DNA of 64,000 nt from Pipra filicauda (lineage: Eukaryota; Chordata; Aves; Passeriformes; Pipridae), in NCBI RefSeq assembly GCF_003945595.2, contig NW_024104444.1, positions 1-64,000 on the forward strand. Direction: 5' to 3'. A program made the position numbers and the translations under genes. Positions 36,706 to 49,100 of the stretch are shown here, piece after piece. Position 1 is the stretch's first letter. Each line of letters begins with the position of its first letter. The notes beneath the pieces are model-generated. The model had not been told where the DNA came from and ran no database searches. It worked only from the letters and a program-made list of their open reading frames with translations.

Positions 36706-37375
36706 TGGTTTGTCTTCACCAGGAGAAAGGAGACCCGTTGTTCAGGAAACAAATGCTGCCCTAGCACTTATGCATCTCCTCAGAGAGTTGCTACCTCTGT
36801 GTGAGAGGAGTTGATATTAGTTGTTATTAAGATACAGCTGGGTTTGGAACCTTCCAAGGTGAAAACCTCAAAGAGATTAGTCAGCTAGTATTAAAACTCT
36901 GCATGAAAAGGTGGGTGTTTTCTTAAGAGCTATGTACGATTGAAATAGCCAGCTCTCCTCCAGCCTTGGGGTGGTTTTGATTTTTGTTTAGATTTTTTTA
37001 AAGTCATTTTCCCATTTGTTTTATTTTTTTCTTTTAATTTCTCTTTTTGCCATTTGTGTTCAGCTTAATTGATTGGAAAGGAATAATAAGAATGCTGGAG
37101 GATCTAAAACCCTGAGGAAGCCCAAGCTGTATGCTAAGTTGGTGCCTACCAGCAGCTTTAATCTCAATTAGTCCAATTTGTGAATATTTGTTTGTTTCTT
37201 CTTATTCACCGCCAAGATAAAAAAACAGAACAACTTTGAATAACAATAAAAGAAAGATTTCAGCTCACTGTTTATCTTTAAAGAGTGGCTCCATCTTCAA
37301 TTGAATCCCCTTTCTGCTTAAAGCATCACAGCTATGGCCAGGCTGCCAACAAGCTCTTAGTTTAGAGAGTCCTAA

Positions 37376-38059
37376 GTGAAGTGGGGTAAAAAAGGACAAA
37401 GGAAGTTATCACCGGGACCATTCCCCACCATCACTGGGACCATTCCCCACTGTCACCAGGACCATGGAAGGCTGCTCCTTCAAACTTATGAACTTCCTTG
37501 CAAGGCAGAGAGGTTCTCCCATCTCAGCTCTTCCAGAAGCCCTGCCCTATATGAGAAGATCCTGAGAGAGCTCAGCTGTCTATCTCCCAGGGCCCTACTG
37601 AATAGCACAAGTTCAGGGAAACGGTCAGAGCTTAAGCCTTTTGTGTCCCTGCAGTGCAGGAGCTCAAAGGGTAACATTCAACTTCTTTCCTGCAAGGACT
37701 TCTCTATAGAGCTACAATTCACCTTCACTTGGTCCTTGCTGTTACTAAACCTGCTTTCATCTGCACTGTGCCTCAAGGGAGAGTCATCCTCAGAGAGGAC
37801 TAGGTGTGTGTACCCCACTGCCATAGAGGAAGGGATTCATGCTAAACTGCAAGGAGGGTCCTACACAAGGACACATAGTGAGCATCATCCAATCATGGAT
37901 GGACCTCAGCAGGTGTTCCAGTCTTCTGTCTCTGTAAAAAGCATGTCCCATGTGCTGCAAGAGCAAGGCTGGCAGCTGGCAAGTGCAACCGCAGTCTCAA
38001 TAGCTGCATCATCTCTTAGTCTTCCTCTAAAGCATGTAGAAAAGCATGACTTTGCCTAA
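37376..38059 (+). other. Unexplained 227-codon ORF
   Basis: The longest open frame outside the retroelements starts at a GTG-type start (37376) and runs to a stop at 38059. The predicted protein has a serine/leucine-rich composition and a hydrophobic block around residues 115-132 (FTFTWSLLLLNLLSSALCL). It has no motif I recognise. Its first 30 codons are encoded by a minisatellite. There is no obvious splice structure, and the opposite strand holds a 63-codon frame. It could be a chance frame in GC-richer DNA or part of an unrecognised repeat. I assign no function. Confidence 0.2.
37408..37467 (+). repeat. 22-bp minisatellite, ~2.7 copies
   Basis: Units ATCACCGGGACCATTCCCCA(CC) at 37408-37429 and ATCACTGGGACCATTCCCCA(CT) at 37430-37451, then a partial GTCACCAGGACCATGG at 37452-37467. 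Confidence 0.85.
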
Positions 38060-41000
38060 AGAGTTCTCATGTATGAAAATGCTCAGTGATGACTGCAGAA
38101 AGAGTTCGACAAGGCAGATGTTTTAGCTCTTCCATTGATCCAGAAAAGATCCTTCTACAAGAGGTGCAATACAACTCAAACTGCTTCACTGAGGAGCCAA
38201 GCAGCCCCCAACTCTTAGCCCACCTGAAATGTGTGAATAGAGCTGGCAAAGTGTGAATCCAGTTGGAGGTCCACAGCTGTGCTATACATTTAGCAGCCTG
38301 AGCAAAACACCCACTGCAAAGGCTGCTTCTCACTTCGTGTCTCTCTATCCCCTATCCAAGCAAAAGGAACTCATTCAGGGCTACCCCACTGTCATCCTCC
38401 AGCCACCATCATCCTCCTCCCCCACCCCCAAATTAACGCTCCTCCTAAAGCTGTTATCCTTTGTGATTTCTGTCATTTCGAATGAGTCTTGTGCTGTAAT
38501 TTAAAAGATAACTCACTCCTCTTTCCAGCGTTTTAATGCATTTTATTTTTTCTACAAGCAATATACGTGTGTAATTAATAAACAATTTAGTATGTTGAGG
38601 AACCTAGAAACTTGGCAAATGTTCTGGGGATATGAAATCTCAGGAAAAGCAGCACATTATAAGAAATAGTAAGTAATTACTTATGTAAGCTTTTCTTTTT
38701 AAATTCTAAGAACATTAGCTACTAATTACCTACTAATTACCAGTACTTCAGCAGGTGTTTGCACTTAACTGTAGGCTAAAGCCCCTGTGAAAAACAAACC
38801 CCTCGCACTCCCTCTCAAGATTAAAGCAGAATCCCACTGGACTTCATAATGCAGCATAGGTGCAGTGGAGCTGTTTACATGTTAGTCCTTTAACCACTTG
38901 GCTGCTTAAGGTGAAAACAGGCTCCAGTTTATTTCCCCTGTATTTTCTGTCAGAACCAAGGTGATTTGTTAAAATGAGTAACTCAAAAGGCAATGAACAA
39001 AATCTAAGGGTTAAAAGTAAACTATGATTAAGACTTCATCACCATCTGCACATTTATCTCACTTCTGTAGTGACCTGGCAGAGGAACACTCTATTTCTGA
39101 TCACAAATATTGCTGCCTGAACAGGGTGAGAATAAAGTCCTATCTGTGAAAAGTTCCCTGACTTTTAAAAAAACAAATGCAGAGCCCTCAGCTGGTGCAA
39201 AATGGTTTAGTTTCACCAGTATTGATACCCAAGCCAATACTTAATGCCACTTGAGGTACTGACCTGGACTTCAAATCTAATCTGTTTTTGACTCTTTTGA
39301 AAGTCAAAAAGCCTAAATTTTACTCAAAATTATTTATAAGCAACGAATTTCAAATTTGTAAGCATAAGTTAAAGCTCATATTCCTGACTGCCTAAAATTC
39401 AGAATTTTGGTTTACCCCGTTATCAAAACACACTTTACTGTCAATAAAAGGAAGATGTTAGACATAAGAAGTCCAGTTAGAGAATGGAAAAGATAGGAGG
39501 TGCCTTCAGCAACCTGTCACAGTGCTCAGGTTGCACCTTCTGCAAAGCACTTCAGGGACAGATGGAAGGACTGAGAGGCACACCTCAGGACTATACTTTT
39601 CCACAAAATGGTTCACAAATGAATAATTCTAACAGTGCTGCTAACATATTTTTTGCCTTTTACTCTCTCTGAGACTTGTAAGAACTATTCAAAATATATG
39701 GTTGCTTATTTCACTTCTGCAAAGATTACTTTTCACTGAAACTAAGACTCAAAGGTAGGCAGTGGAGGTAGTTCAGATCATCACCATTTTTCCATGGATG
39801 CTAGTCAGACTACAGATCCCCTCCAGATTCATTTTTCACTGAGGTGATAGAAGTAGTGACTGTGCTGTGAAGTATTAGGTCACAGGAGTAGAAGTGCTCA
39901 TGCCTACAGCTGGGAGCAAAGTTTTTTGAACAGCACATCTCTATTAAAACAATAAGAACTGCAGGAGACTAGAAACAGTTGAAAACCTGACCCTTTCATT
40001 CAGGTACTTGGAGGGGAGCTTCTGGCTGCTGGTGTGTTTTAAGACTTGAATCCCACAACTGAGAAATTAAAAGCTGCTTTGACATATGAGTGAACCAAAT
40101 GAGACCATGAGGCTTCTGAAAAAATTATACAGCTCAACCTTGGTGCCTTCCATCTGAGGCTCTCAAAACAATACACAAAAATTAACAAAATAGCACACCT
40201 AGGAGGTAAGTCATTGATCTTTTACCAATCAAAAAGCTGAGGCTTTGCACACCAAAATGCCCATATGTAATTGAAAAAGAGGATTTAAATGTCATTTGTT
40301 CTTTGTGTAAAAACACTTCCTTGTCATTTCTCTTCCTCTGCTGGAGGCCTATGGTAAGATTTTCAGAAGACCTGAACGGTGGGAAAAGTTGCAGTGCTCT
40401 GGTCACCAGGCTCTTCCAAAGTGGTGAGCGAGGCTGTTTCAGACCTGAGCAAGGAGTCCTGTGCCTAAATTCTTGTCTGTTTCTGACCATCGTCCCACAT
40501 GATCTGAATAAAAGGTACCGCTTCTCTCTATAAATGCTTAACTTCACCAAATGCTGAAATGACACAAGTGTAGCTCCTCATCATATGCAGTTATAAGATA
40601 ACATCATTTATGTCTTCATATGAGAACCTTACCAAAAATCATTACAAAAATGGGGAAACCAAGGACCAGGAATATTTTGGGCAGAGCCATCTGACTCACT
40701 GCTGTTCCCAAAAGGTGACCTGAAAGGTGAGCTCTCATGTCCATCCTCCTCATCATTCTTTCTTCCTCCTTGTACCCACTGTTCTTCCCTCCTCTCTTAC
40801 TCTCAGTCATGATTCTCTTCTTCTTCCGCAGGTTCTGGAAATGGTCAGGTACTTCAGACGTTTGTTTCAATTTGCTAACCAAGGAGGAAGCCGTATATTT
40901 AGGGGGAAGAATTAGTTTTATGCTGACCCAGCAAGTTATGTGACCTCACAATTGGGTCCAGCAAGGTCCAGAGCCAGCAAAAGGTAAGGGGTGTCCAGGC

Positions 41001-42645
41001 TCTGGGTGTGCCATGAGTGAGATAAGTGGGGAGAAGGCTCTGTTGGGCTCCCACCTTGGTCTGGGAGATGCATTTACACCCTGGTGACCTGGGCTGTGAT
41101 TGACTCTGGTATCATCACCACACCTACTCTGCTGGAGTACCACGGCAGTGCATTCCTAGGGGGTGAAGTCACTGCCCTACCAACTGTGCTGCTACCCCTG
41201 GCTCCCAGCTCTCCAAAGCACAGCCCAACAAAGGATGGAAGCACTAGGAAAGGGGGAGCAGGTAAGATGGAAATGTGACATCCCTTTATGTCAGAAATTA
41301 GTTACCCAACTATCCCATTAGGCACTTCTTAGGTGCTGGGCACTGGGGATGCAGAGGGAAATATTGATGATGCCAGCAAAGAGCAACGAAGTATTTGGAG
41401 CATCTTGAGTTTAATGGGTACCTTTGGTTTAGTCATAAACACTTTTGCTGTTTTTTTACCTGTTTTGCCCCATTTTCACTGTCTTCCAGGCAGTTCCCTT
41501 TGGTGGGAAGTCCCAGTTTCACAGTTCCAGCAGCACCTCGATGAAGTCAAGGCTTGAAAACCTTCTCCTGCATGCGCCACAGGTACTGTGGATGCCCCAC
41601 TGACATAATTTCAGGGGATACAGAAGCAAATGGAGGAGAGGGTTTTCCTCTCTTCTTTACTTTAGTTTCAAAGAGGAGGGGAAAAAAAGCAGAGACAGGA
41701 TTTTAGCCCTTCATTTTATAATGTAATTGAAATGCCAAGAGACCGAAAAAATTCAATGTTGATGAAGAAACGGATGTTAGCGCAATGAAGAATAGCTCTG
41801 TCTTTGTCAGTCTGCAGTCTTTTATGTGTCACAGGCTGTCACTTTCTATTGCATTTCAACTGACTAATTACTCCAGTTTATTAAAAGTGAATGTGAATTC
41901 ACATTTTTTACTTTGCCATGTTCCAAGTGTTAGTGTTATCAGGAGCTATTACTGAATGATAGATCCCACAGTTCTAGACTTCCTCATGTGAGTAAGTACA
42001 GAGCAAATCTACCTCAATATCAATGAAAACCAGATATATTCATTTAAGGGGGAAATATATACTCTGTGCAGTGCATGTTCACATCCAAGCATTAATCACC
42101 CTGGTGTGTCCCACATGGCTCAGTGTATTATTAGAACCTCACTCACAGAGTAGAAGAGTGTCTGTAAGTGATGATGTTGGAAAGGTTGGACTTGAATTAA
42201 ATGTACTCATCGCTTCCTAATGGGGAGGTATTTTCTGACAGCTGTAATGAAAACTGCTGCTCATCAAAAGGTACTCTGTGTCCTAGCTCACAAATTCAAC
42301 CTCAGCTGCAAGTTGCACATTTAAATTTCAAAGTTTTTATCTCTAGCCACACTGGAGTGCACTTATAAGTGCGGTGGAAGGGTCAAATTAGATGAAATCA
42401 AAGCCCTGCTTCTACTGAAGAGGCAATTTTAAGCTTTTGCAATTGGAGTTGTGTGTTGTTATAGGCTTAAAAAAACCTCATCATCAAAAAGTAAGGATTT
42501 CTAGAACATGGTAATTATCACTTTGATCTGTCCAACTCAGTCCCATCAGTAACTACAATGTGAGAGTTTCCTCATTCTGTATAAAATAACATATTCAGAT
42601 ACACAGATGCATAGACTACAATAGTTCTTTACAATTGATACCCTG

Positions 42646-42872
42646 TTTATTAATGCTAGTCCTTCACACCTTCCCCTGCCCTCGTGAGTGTGCAGTCAGA
42701 TTTCTTGTGAGGATGTTTGTACTGCCTTTGGAGGAACTGGATGCCGGTATAAGCTTTCCATGTATTGGCAATAATAATCAATACGAGCAACAATAATAAC
42801 TTAGAAGTTATGTTGATAGTAAGTGCTGGGAAAGAATGGAGAATCGGGTCTTGGACGGAAGTGCCATTTTGC
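42646..42872 (-). other. Candidate terminal exon encoding one membrane segment
   Basis: On the minus strand, a splice-acceptor-like TGTGTGTGTTATGCTTTCAG ends at 42873. It is followed by an open segment of about 71 codons to a TAG at 42656-42658, with AATAAA five bases further on (42646-42651). The peptide has two N-glycosylation sequons (NGT, NIT) and a hydrophobic stretch LLLLLVLIIIA. A basic tail, QFLQRQYKHPHKK, follows. This layout fits the last exon of a type I single-pass protein. I do not recognise the protein, no upstream exon is seen, and chance is possible. Confidence 0.25.
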
Positions 42873-43259
42873 CTGAAAGCATAACACACACAGTCAACAG
42901 GGAAAGGAAGAGAGTTCCATTCTTCTAGTGTTTTCCTACTCATTGTTTATAGTAAAATGCAACTATTGTATGTTTTCCTATGATTCAAGATATTTACCAT
43001 TTCACATGCTAAGCAAAATGTTCTTTCATTAGAACATAACATAGTTGGAGGGAAAATAATCACAAGACTGGCTGTGGTGCTGGTATCTTGTACATTTCCC
43101 AAAATGAGGTTGAAGAGTATTTTTTAAACACGCCTGCACGAAGAGAAGCAGTGGGACATGCACTCACATTGCCTGGACTCCAAGCAGGTCAGCTTGATGA
43201 GCTAGCTGTGATGGGAAAGCTGTAAGGCTTCCTTCTCCAGTGTTTTCATGTCCTCTGGG

Positions 43260-43309
43260 TATGATGAATTTTGTATAGGATATTTAAAGGACTGGTTGAA
43301 ACTATCTCA
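43260..43309 (+). repeat. 50-bp sequence repeated at 45102-45151
   Basis: TATGATGAATTTTGTATAGG begins a 50-base segment that matches 45102-45151 at 42 of 50 positions without gaps, in the same orientation. The second occurrence is inside the ancient CR1 relic, so this one is probably another fragment of the same family. Confidence 0.65.
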
Positions 43310-44129
43310 TCGTGGGTTTGTGCCCAGGCTGATGTACTGATGGCCATGAACAGAAGTTACACCCTGAAGCATCTACTCCATTCCCAGAGAAGAGCAGCTC
43401 TCCAGCTCTCAGTTTAAGGGTGGAGTGGGACCAGTCTGGCTCTACCCAAACATTAAGACAAACTTTGACTCTGGTCTGCACCAGAGAGGTGCATCTCGGG
43501 TGGGGAATGCTGATCCTGGATGACTCAGACCAGTGTTGGGTTGGATTTTCAAGGAATGTGGCCTGTCTCTCCCTTCCAGTGGAGAAGGGAAGACAAGCAG
43601 AGGGAGAAGTGCCTGTTACCTCTGGGTGTTTTTGGTGGCAAGTCAGGGAGTTTCAGGGAAAGGAATCGGGAGGGCCTGTGGGTGCAGGGTGTGAGGACAC
43701 CTCTAAGCGCAAAGAGACTGGCTAGCATGAGGAGCAAGCAGCACCATCAGTGGAGAAGAAAACAGCTTCCCACAAGTTGGCTACCTCCTGAGGCAGATGT
43801 GGAGATCAAGAATAGGCATGTTATCCAGGGAGCAAGCAACATTTAAATCGCAGTGCTCAGGAAAAACCACACACCAGAATCCAGATAGGAGATTTGTAGC
43901 CAGCCTTGCCCCAAAATCAAAAAAAAGCTGAGAAAGTTAATGACCCTCTTCTGATGGGAAGAGAGGAGATTTTTGCTGCTTGCTGGATCTGCTATTCAGG
44001 GGAAGCAGGTGTGAAGAGGAAATGACTGCCATAGCCTGAGATGCTACTGGAAGGTGTTTAGGATTTTCTGCTGCACTGGCTCCATGCTGGTGATCCAGCA
44101 AACTGCTAACCTAGTTAGAAGGGCTTTAA
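43310..44129. other. Unassigned, GC-richer DNA upstream of the ancient CR1
   Basis: Overlapping frames of 101 and 108 codons (43420-43846 plus) run here without a recognised domain. The position just upstream of a CR1 endonuclease remnant makes CR1 5' UTR or ORF1 sequence a possibility, but I cannot show it. Confidence 0.3.
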
Positions 44130-46130
44130 TGTAAGATTGAGGGAGGGGTTGACCAGGAAAAAAAAATGTTAGCATAAACAAGAGCAGCCTGATAGGGACC
44201 TAAAATTTCAGAGATGTTGGTATTCAGAATAGGGTCACAGGAGAGACACAGAGAGTAGCAAATCAATCCACTGAATACTTTAGATGTCTGTATACTAATG
44301 GAAGTAATATTTGGGATAAACAGGTGGAGCTGGAAGTCTTAATACAAGATCAAAATTATGACTTAATTGGCATAACAGAGTCTTGGTGGGATAATTTGCA
44401 TGACTTGAATAGTAATATGAAAGGAAGAGCAGGCAGGGGGAAAACAGGAGGAGTGTTGCCTCTGTTTGGATTCATTTACTGACTGGAAGCCTGGTATATA
44501 GAGAAGACTAAAACTGCCTGAAAATTTTATAGGCAATAATTATAGGGGAAAAGAAATCAGGTACCTACATGATGGGAAGTCCACAGCAACTGGCCACAGA
44601 ACTGATCAAGCGAGAGAAGCTTTCAGGGTAGCAAGGGAACTTTGACAGTGCTGGAAATGGAAAGTCTGTGCAGTGGGAGACAGCATGACCAGCATGTGTG
44701 TGGGGTGCACAGAAGAGAGAAGCCATGTTCAGATACCATGGACTGAGTATGAAAAATTACCAGGTGTCTGTAAGGACAGAAAAAGAAAAGCTGGAACACG
44801 GACTGAAACACCATTAGGCAGCGGCACCAGGGGTAAGAAGAAATCATTCTGCATATGCATTAGGAGTAAGAGGTAAGCCAAAAGCAGTGTCAACTGAACG
44901 ATTACAAGGCAAAAAAGTTGTAAAAAGGATGCAGAGAAGGCCTATGTGTGAGGTCCCTGCATCCTCATCAATTAAAAGTCAGTTGTGAGCATGAGGCTGG
45001 CATGAAACATGGCAGAAACAAAACTAAGATATTTCCCTAGAAAAGGGCAAGAATAGGTAAAGGGTACTCATTTAACTTCATTTTTTAAAAAATCTTTTGA
45101 GTGTGATGAATTTTGTATGGGATGCTTAGAGGACTGTCTGAAACTCTCTCAGAGTCATTAGTAGTGTTTCTGGGAACCCATGGAGAGGGAATGAAGAACT
45201 AGATAACTAGAGAAGCACAATATTGTGCTTTTTTTTTTAAGCAAAAGGGGGAATTGAGAAGCTACTTAAGAAGTCAAATTAACTTCAATCCTCAGAAAAA
45301 TTCTGTAAGAAGTAAAGCATCTGGAAATCAATATTTATGTATCATACTATGTCAAATGAACCTTATTTTCTTTCCTGACTGTGTAATGGGCCTTGTGGGC
45401 AATGGGAATCAGTACATGATATGTACCTTGACTTTACCAAGTTTTTGACACTATTCTACCTGATACAAGAGATTATAAGGCATATAGATAATATTCTGAG
45501 CTGCAGTTGCAGTGGTTTATGATAAAATAAAAATATTATCATTAAATACTGCAAAGGTCTGCCTCAGTGCAGTACAGTGGATGACATGGCAAGTTACAAG
45601 TAAGTCTTCAGTGCAATTTTAACCAAAATCCTGTTTTTAACTCCAAAAATTATTATTATATCTCTTCTCAGAACTGATATGCCTCAGTTGAAATGCTGTA
45701 TATAGGCTTGGGTACGGATAGGGGAAGTAACTTAAAAATAAAACCAAAAACTAACAAACAAAAACAAACAGCCCACCCAACAAACAAAATAAACAAACAA
45801 AAAAACAACATAGAGGAGGAAAAGGGTGAACAAAAGATGACTTTGGGAAGAAGATTTTAAAATCTAGTCTTGTTTAATCTAAAGAAGAAAAGGCTGAAAA
45901 TGGATTTAATACCAATCCTCAGATATGTAAGATGTTACAGCCATACCCATGGTGATTGAGTTGAATAACAGAAACCATCTTGATTTTAGGCATCCTTTCT
46001 AACCAAGACTGTAATGAAATGGGAGAAATTGCTTGTTGAAGTTGCAGTATTTCTTTCCGTAGAGATCCTTGAGCCCTTGTCAGAGGTAACATAAATGGAG
46101 CAAGATGTCATGGAGTTACAGAGGAGTAGA
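44130..46130 (+). mobile_element. Ancient CR1 relic, ~2 kb, with endonuclease and RT pieces
   Basis: Pieces of CR1 ORF2 occur in the correct order on the plus strand. The endonuclease region (44269-44460) includes CLYTNGSNIWDKQVELEV and YDLIGITESWWDN, matching the 'CLYTNARS..NKQ.ELE...YD.IaITETWWD' block of CR1. A KKSFCICIRSKR segment (44839-44875) is like the family's 'KK.FFk.I.SKR'. There is an 'EPL..F' plus KQKGELRSYLRSQINF linker (45155-45290) and TACCTTGACTTTACCAAG (45422-45439), the motif-A 'YLDFSKAFD' region. Near 45870 comes TTAATCTAAAGAAGAAAAGG, the 'LFSL.KRRL' region. Stops and indels are frequent. Both ends are approximate. Confidence 0.72.
45739..45812 (+). repeat. A/C-rich simple repeat inside CR1 relic
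   Basis: A decayed CAAA/ACAAA tract (AACAAACAAAATAAACAAAC and neighbours) interrupts the CR1 relic between its RT and C-terminal pieces. It may be the poly(A)-derived tail of a later insertion whose body is no longer recognisable. Confidence 0.65.
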
Positions 46131-49100
46131 ATAGGAACTTCCTAATATCTTCTTCTGACTTTTTTTTTTATGGTTTTATTTATTTTAAGTTTTCAGCTAT
46201 AGGAGAGCAAAATGCTCCAATTAGCTTCACTTTTGCTTCTCCAAAACCCTTCACTTGTACCTCAGATTTTAAATGACTTTGTGGGGTTGAGTTTGATGTT
46301 AAAGGCAGTTGTATTTGCAGAGAGGTAGCACCTGAGCAGCTTGGGCATGAACCACCATCAGACAATGTTAGTGTTAGGTACTGTGCAAATCAAAGAGCCT
46401 ATTCTAGCAATTTGCAACAGCCACCATTTCCTTTTGCTCAGGAGCTGGGAAAGAGCCCTTCTAGCCCTTTTTCAAGCCCAGTCCCTCATCAGTGTCAAGG
46501 TTTGGCTTACTACAATGCAACTCTTTTATCTATCATAGAAATCTTTGTCTCTCTCTTAAGAATAGCTTCATAAAAACTCCATGTAGTGATTTTTGGCAAT
46601 AGTGGAGATTTCTGGGGCAGGTTTGAATGTGGTAGTCAGATCTCTTTTCATGCAGCTAAAATACAACACACAAAAGGCAATGTACTTTTTGTAAAACATG
46701 GTGAGAGAGGACATGGTCTTGAGCATGGGACCATTAGACTGAGCTGTGGGAGAGCTAGGCCTGATGGTGAATTACTTGTGTGTCACTGTGCAGCCATTTG
46801 TCCCTGCTGAGCCGCCAGTAGGATGCAGGATTAGCAGCACTGCCTCACCCTATGGAGTAGTTCTGAGGAAAAGTTCTTAGGCACATGAGGTGCCTAAATA
46901 GAGTAGTAACTGGGGTGCTAGAGGCATCCCTGAGGTGGATTTGCTGGTGCAGATGCAAGAGGGAAGTTTTGACTTCCGTTCCTTTAAAGTTTTGTAGTTG
47001 GCATGTTGACTACTTGGCCCGTGTAGAAGCAGAAGGGATGCAGTGGTGTCACAGAGGCAAACAATTCTCATTGCAAAAGGGATTCATTCTTTGATTAGTC
47101 AAACGTGCTTATTCTTGTACTTGGCTTTGAGCATCTGGAGGGGCTCAGAGCCCATTTTGTAAAGTACTTATATACAAGGGATGAAATCCTGTGGTGTTGA
47201 AATCAACAGCAGTTTCACCCTGGGCTCTCTCAGCTTCCATCCCATTCATTTCAGGGATGCGCAAATAAATGCTTTAGTGTTCCACTGAATGATGACAATT
47301 TTTCTGGAGGAATTATATCATCCTTTTCGCCAGGTCTTTGCCAGCTCAGTGGATTCCTGCCCTTAGAGCACTAGAGCTGCCCAGTCCTTGCCTCTGCTGG
47401 AGCACAGTGCCTCTCCAGACCTTTCAGTAAGGCTGTAGGAGCTCTCCCACACCTAACCTAGCTGCGCTAGGAAAGATCTATTTCAGTTAGTTAACATGGC
47501 TCATTTGCAACTACTCCCTCACACAAGCCAGGGAGTAGTTGCAAGAGCAGCTCTGCTGCTAAGTCCAGAGGACAGTAACTTCCAGCCAACAGCGTAGGGC
47601 AGGTTGGAGCAAGGGTTGGGCAGTGCCCAGTGTACCTGTAATCAGAAGGAAATGTGGCCACAGCCACGCAGGTTTGCCTGAACACCTTTGGTGAATGGCT
47701 ATCTTGCAACTGAAACTGACTCTTTTATGAGTATTTTTTGTAGAAATCTCTTCTAAAACTGAGCAGTATGCAACTCTGTTTAAGATTTGGCACTGCCATG
47801 AGAGAAATATTAATACACCTCTCTCCAAAGGTATTGGCTAAACACGTGTATGTTCCATAGTGGATCCTCTTAGAAATTTTCTGCTCTATCTGAAAAACAG
47901 TGTAGTGTATCTCAGAGTGTTCTTTGGTCTTCTGGCTATATTGAACACATACATTTTACAGTATGTGTAATGAATATTTCTTGAGATATTTTCAGAGATT
48001 TTCTTTTTGGAGGAGAACTCCTGTAATGAACACTGTATCAAAACCTGTGTGACCATAATGCTGTGTTGTGAAACATTTCCAGGAGAACATAAACATTCAG
48101 GCAAACTTACAACAGGGAAAAACAATGTTTCTTAACATTTTCAGTCCACATACCAATTGATTATGGCTGTTTCTCACCTTGCATATAAGTGTGACTTGTT
48201 TAGCTTCTATGCCTCCCAAACTCACTCTGGGATAGAAGTTATTGGGGAAAGAGGGACCTGGGTGTAGTCAACTCTGCTTTAGAAATAGTGTTTCAGAGGC
48301 CATGTCATAATTACTCTATCAAAATCTGCAGTTACACAAACATTATTCTTGATATAAGCAACTCATGCTTCTTCCTCACTCTGCTTCTTCCTTCCCCTTT
48401 CTTGAATCTCTTTGCAGGTCCTGTGAGGTGGCCTCAGTTAAAAACAACACAATAATTCTCAGAAGAATGTGGCTGAGCCAAATGCCCAGGAAAGCAGAGC
48501 CTGATATGATTCTCTTAAAAAAAAATGCTGGAGAAGAACATAAAACCAGACTGAGTTAAAAGATCTGAAAAATAATTCACTGGAATGCAGTTTTGATATT
48601 TTGCATTAAATAAAGGTTTCACAACCCTTTTTAAGAGGTACAGTAAAAAGATTGGGGACATTACTCAGGAAAAATTCTTCACGTCTTATTCACCTTTTGT
48701 GAATAGGTTTATTTCTGTCAACTCCAGAAATCTTTGATTAAGTCCAAAACATCCCTAGCATGATCAGTGGTTTTAAAGTGAATTTTGCATTTCAGTGGTA
48801 GGAGACACATAAGGTGAACTAATTGTAAAAGTTTGTTCTTTCAGCATGGATCTTTTATGTCCAACATGTATCAGTATTCCGAGGTTTTCCAGATTTTGTG
48901 ATTTCATCTTACCGTTGAATACATTATCCAATGTCTAAACATCAGTTACCTATAAAAATATGCACAACCCTGTGCAATATTTGAATATGTGGTAATTACA
49001 CAGCAGCTGATATATCTGAAGATATTTTGGGAAAACTTTGTCTTTATAGGTTATTTTTACTTACAACTGGTTTACTTTCTATTGTACTGAGCTAAAAAAA

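Larger units (their letters stand above)
36706..42655. other. Mostly unassigned noncoding DNA
   Basis: Contains a short minisatellite and an unexplained 227-codon ORF (both listed), plus a 127-codon open frame at 40182-40565 minus with no recognised domain. Nothing else is identified. Confidence 0.4.
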
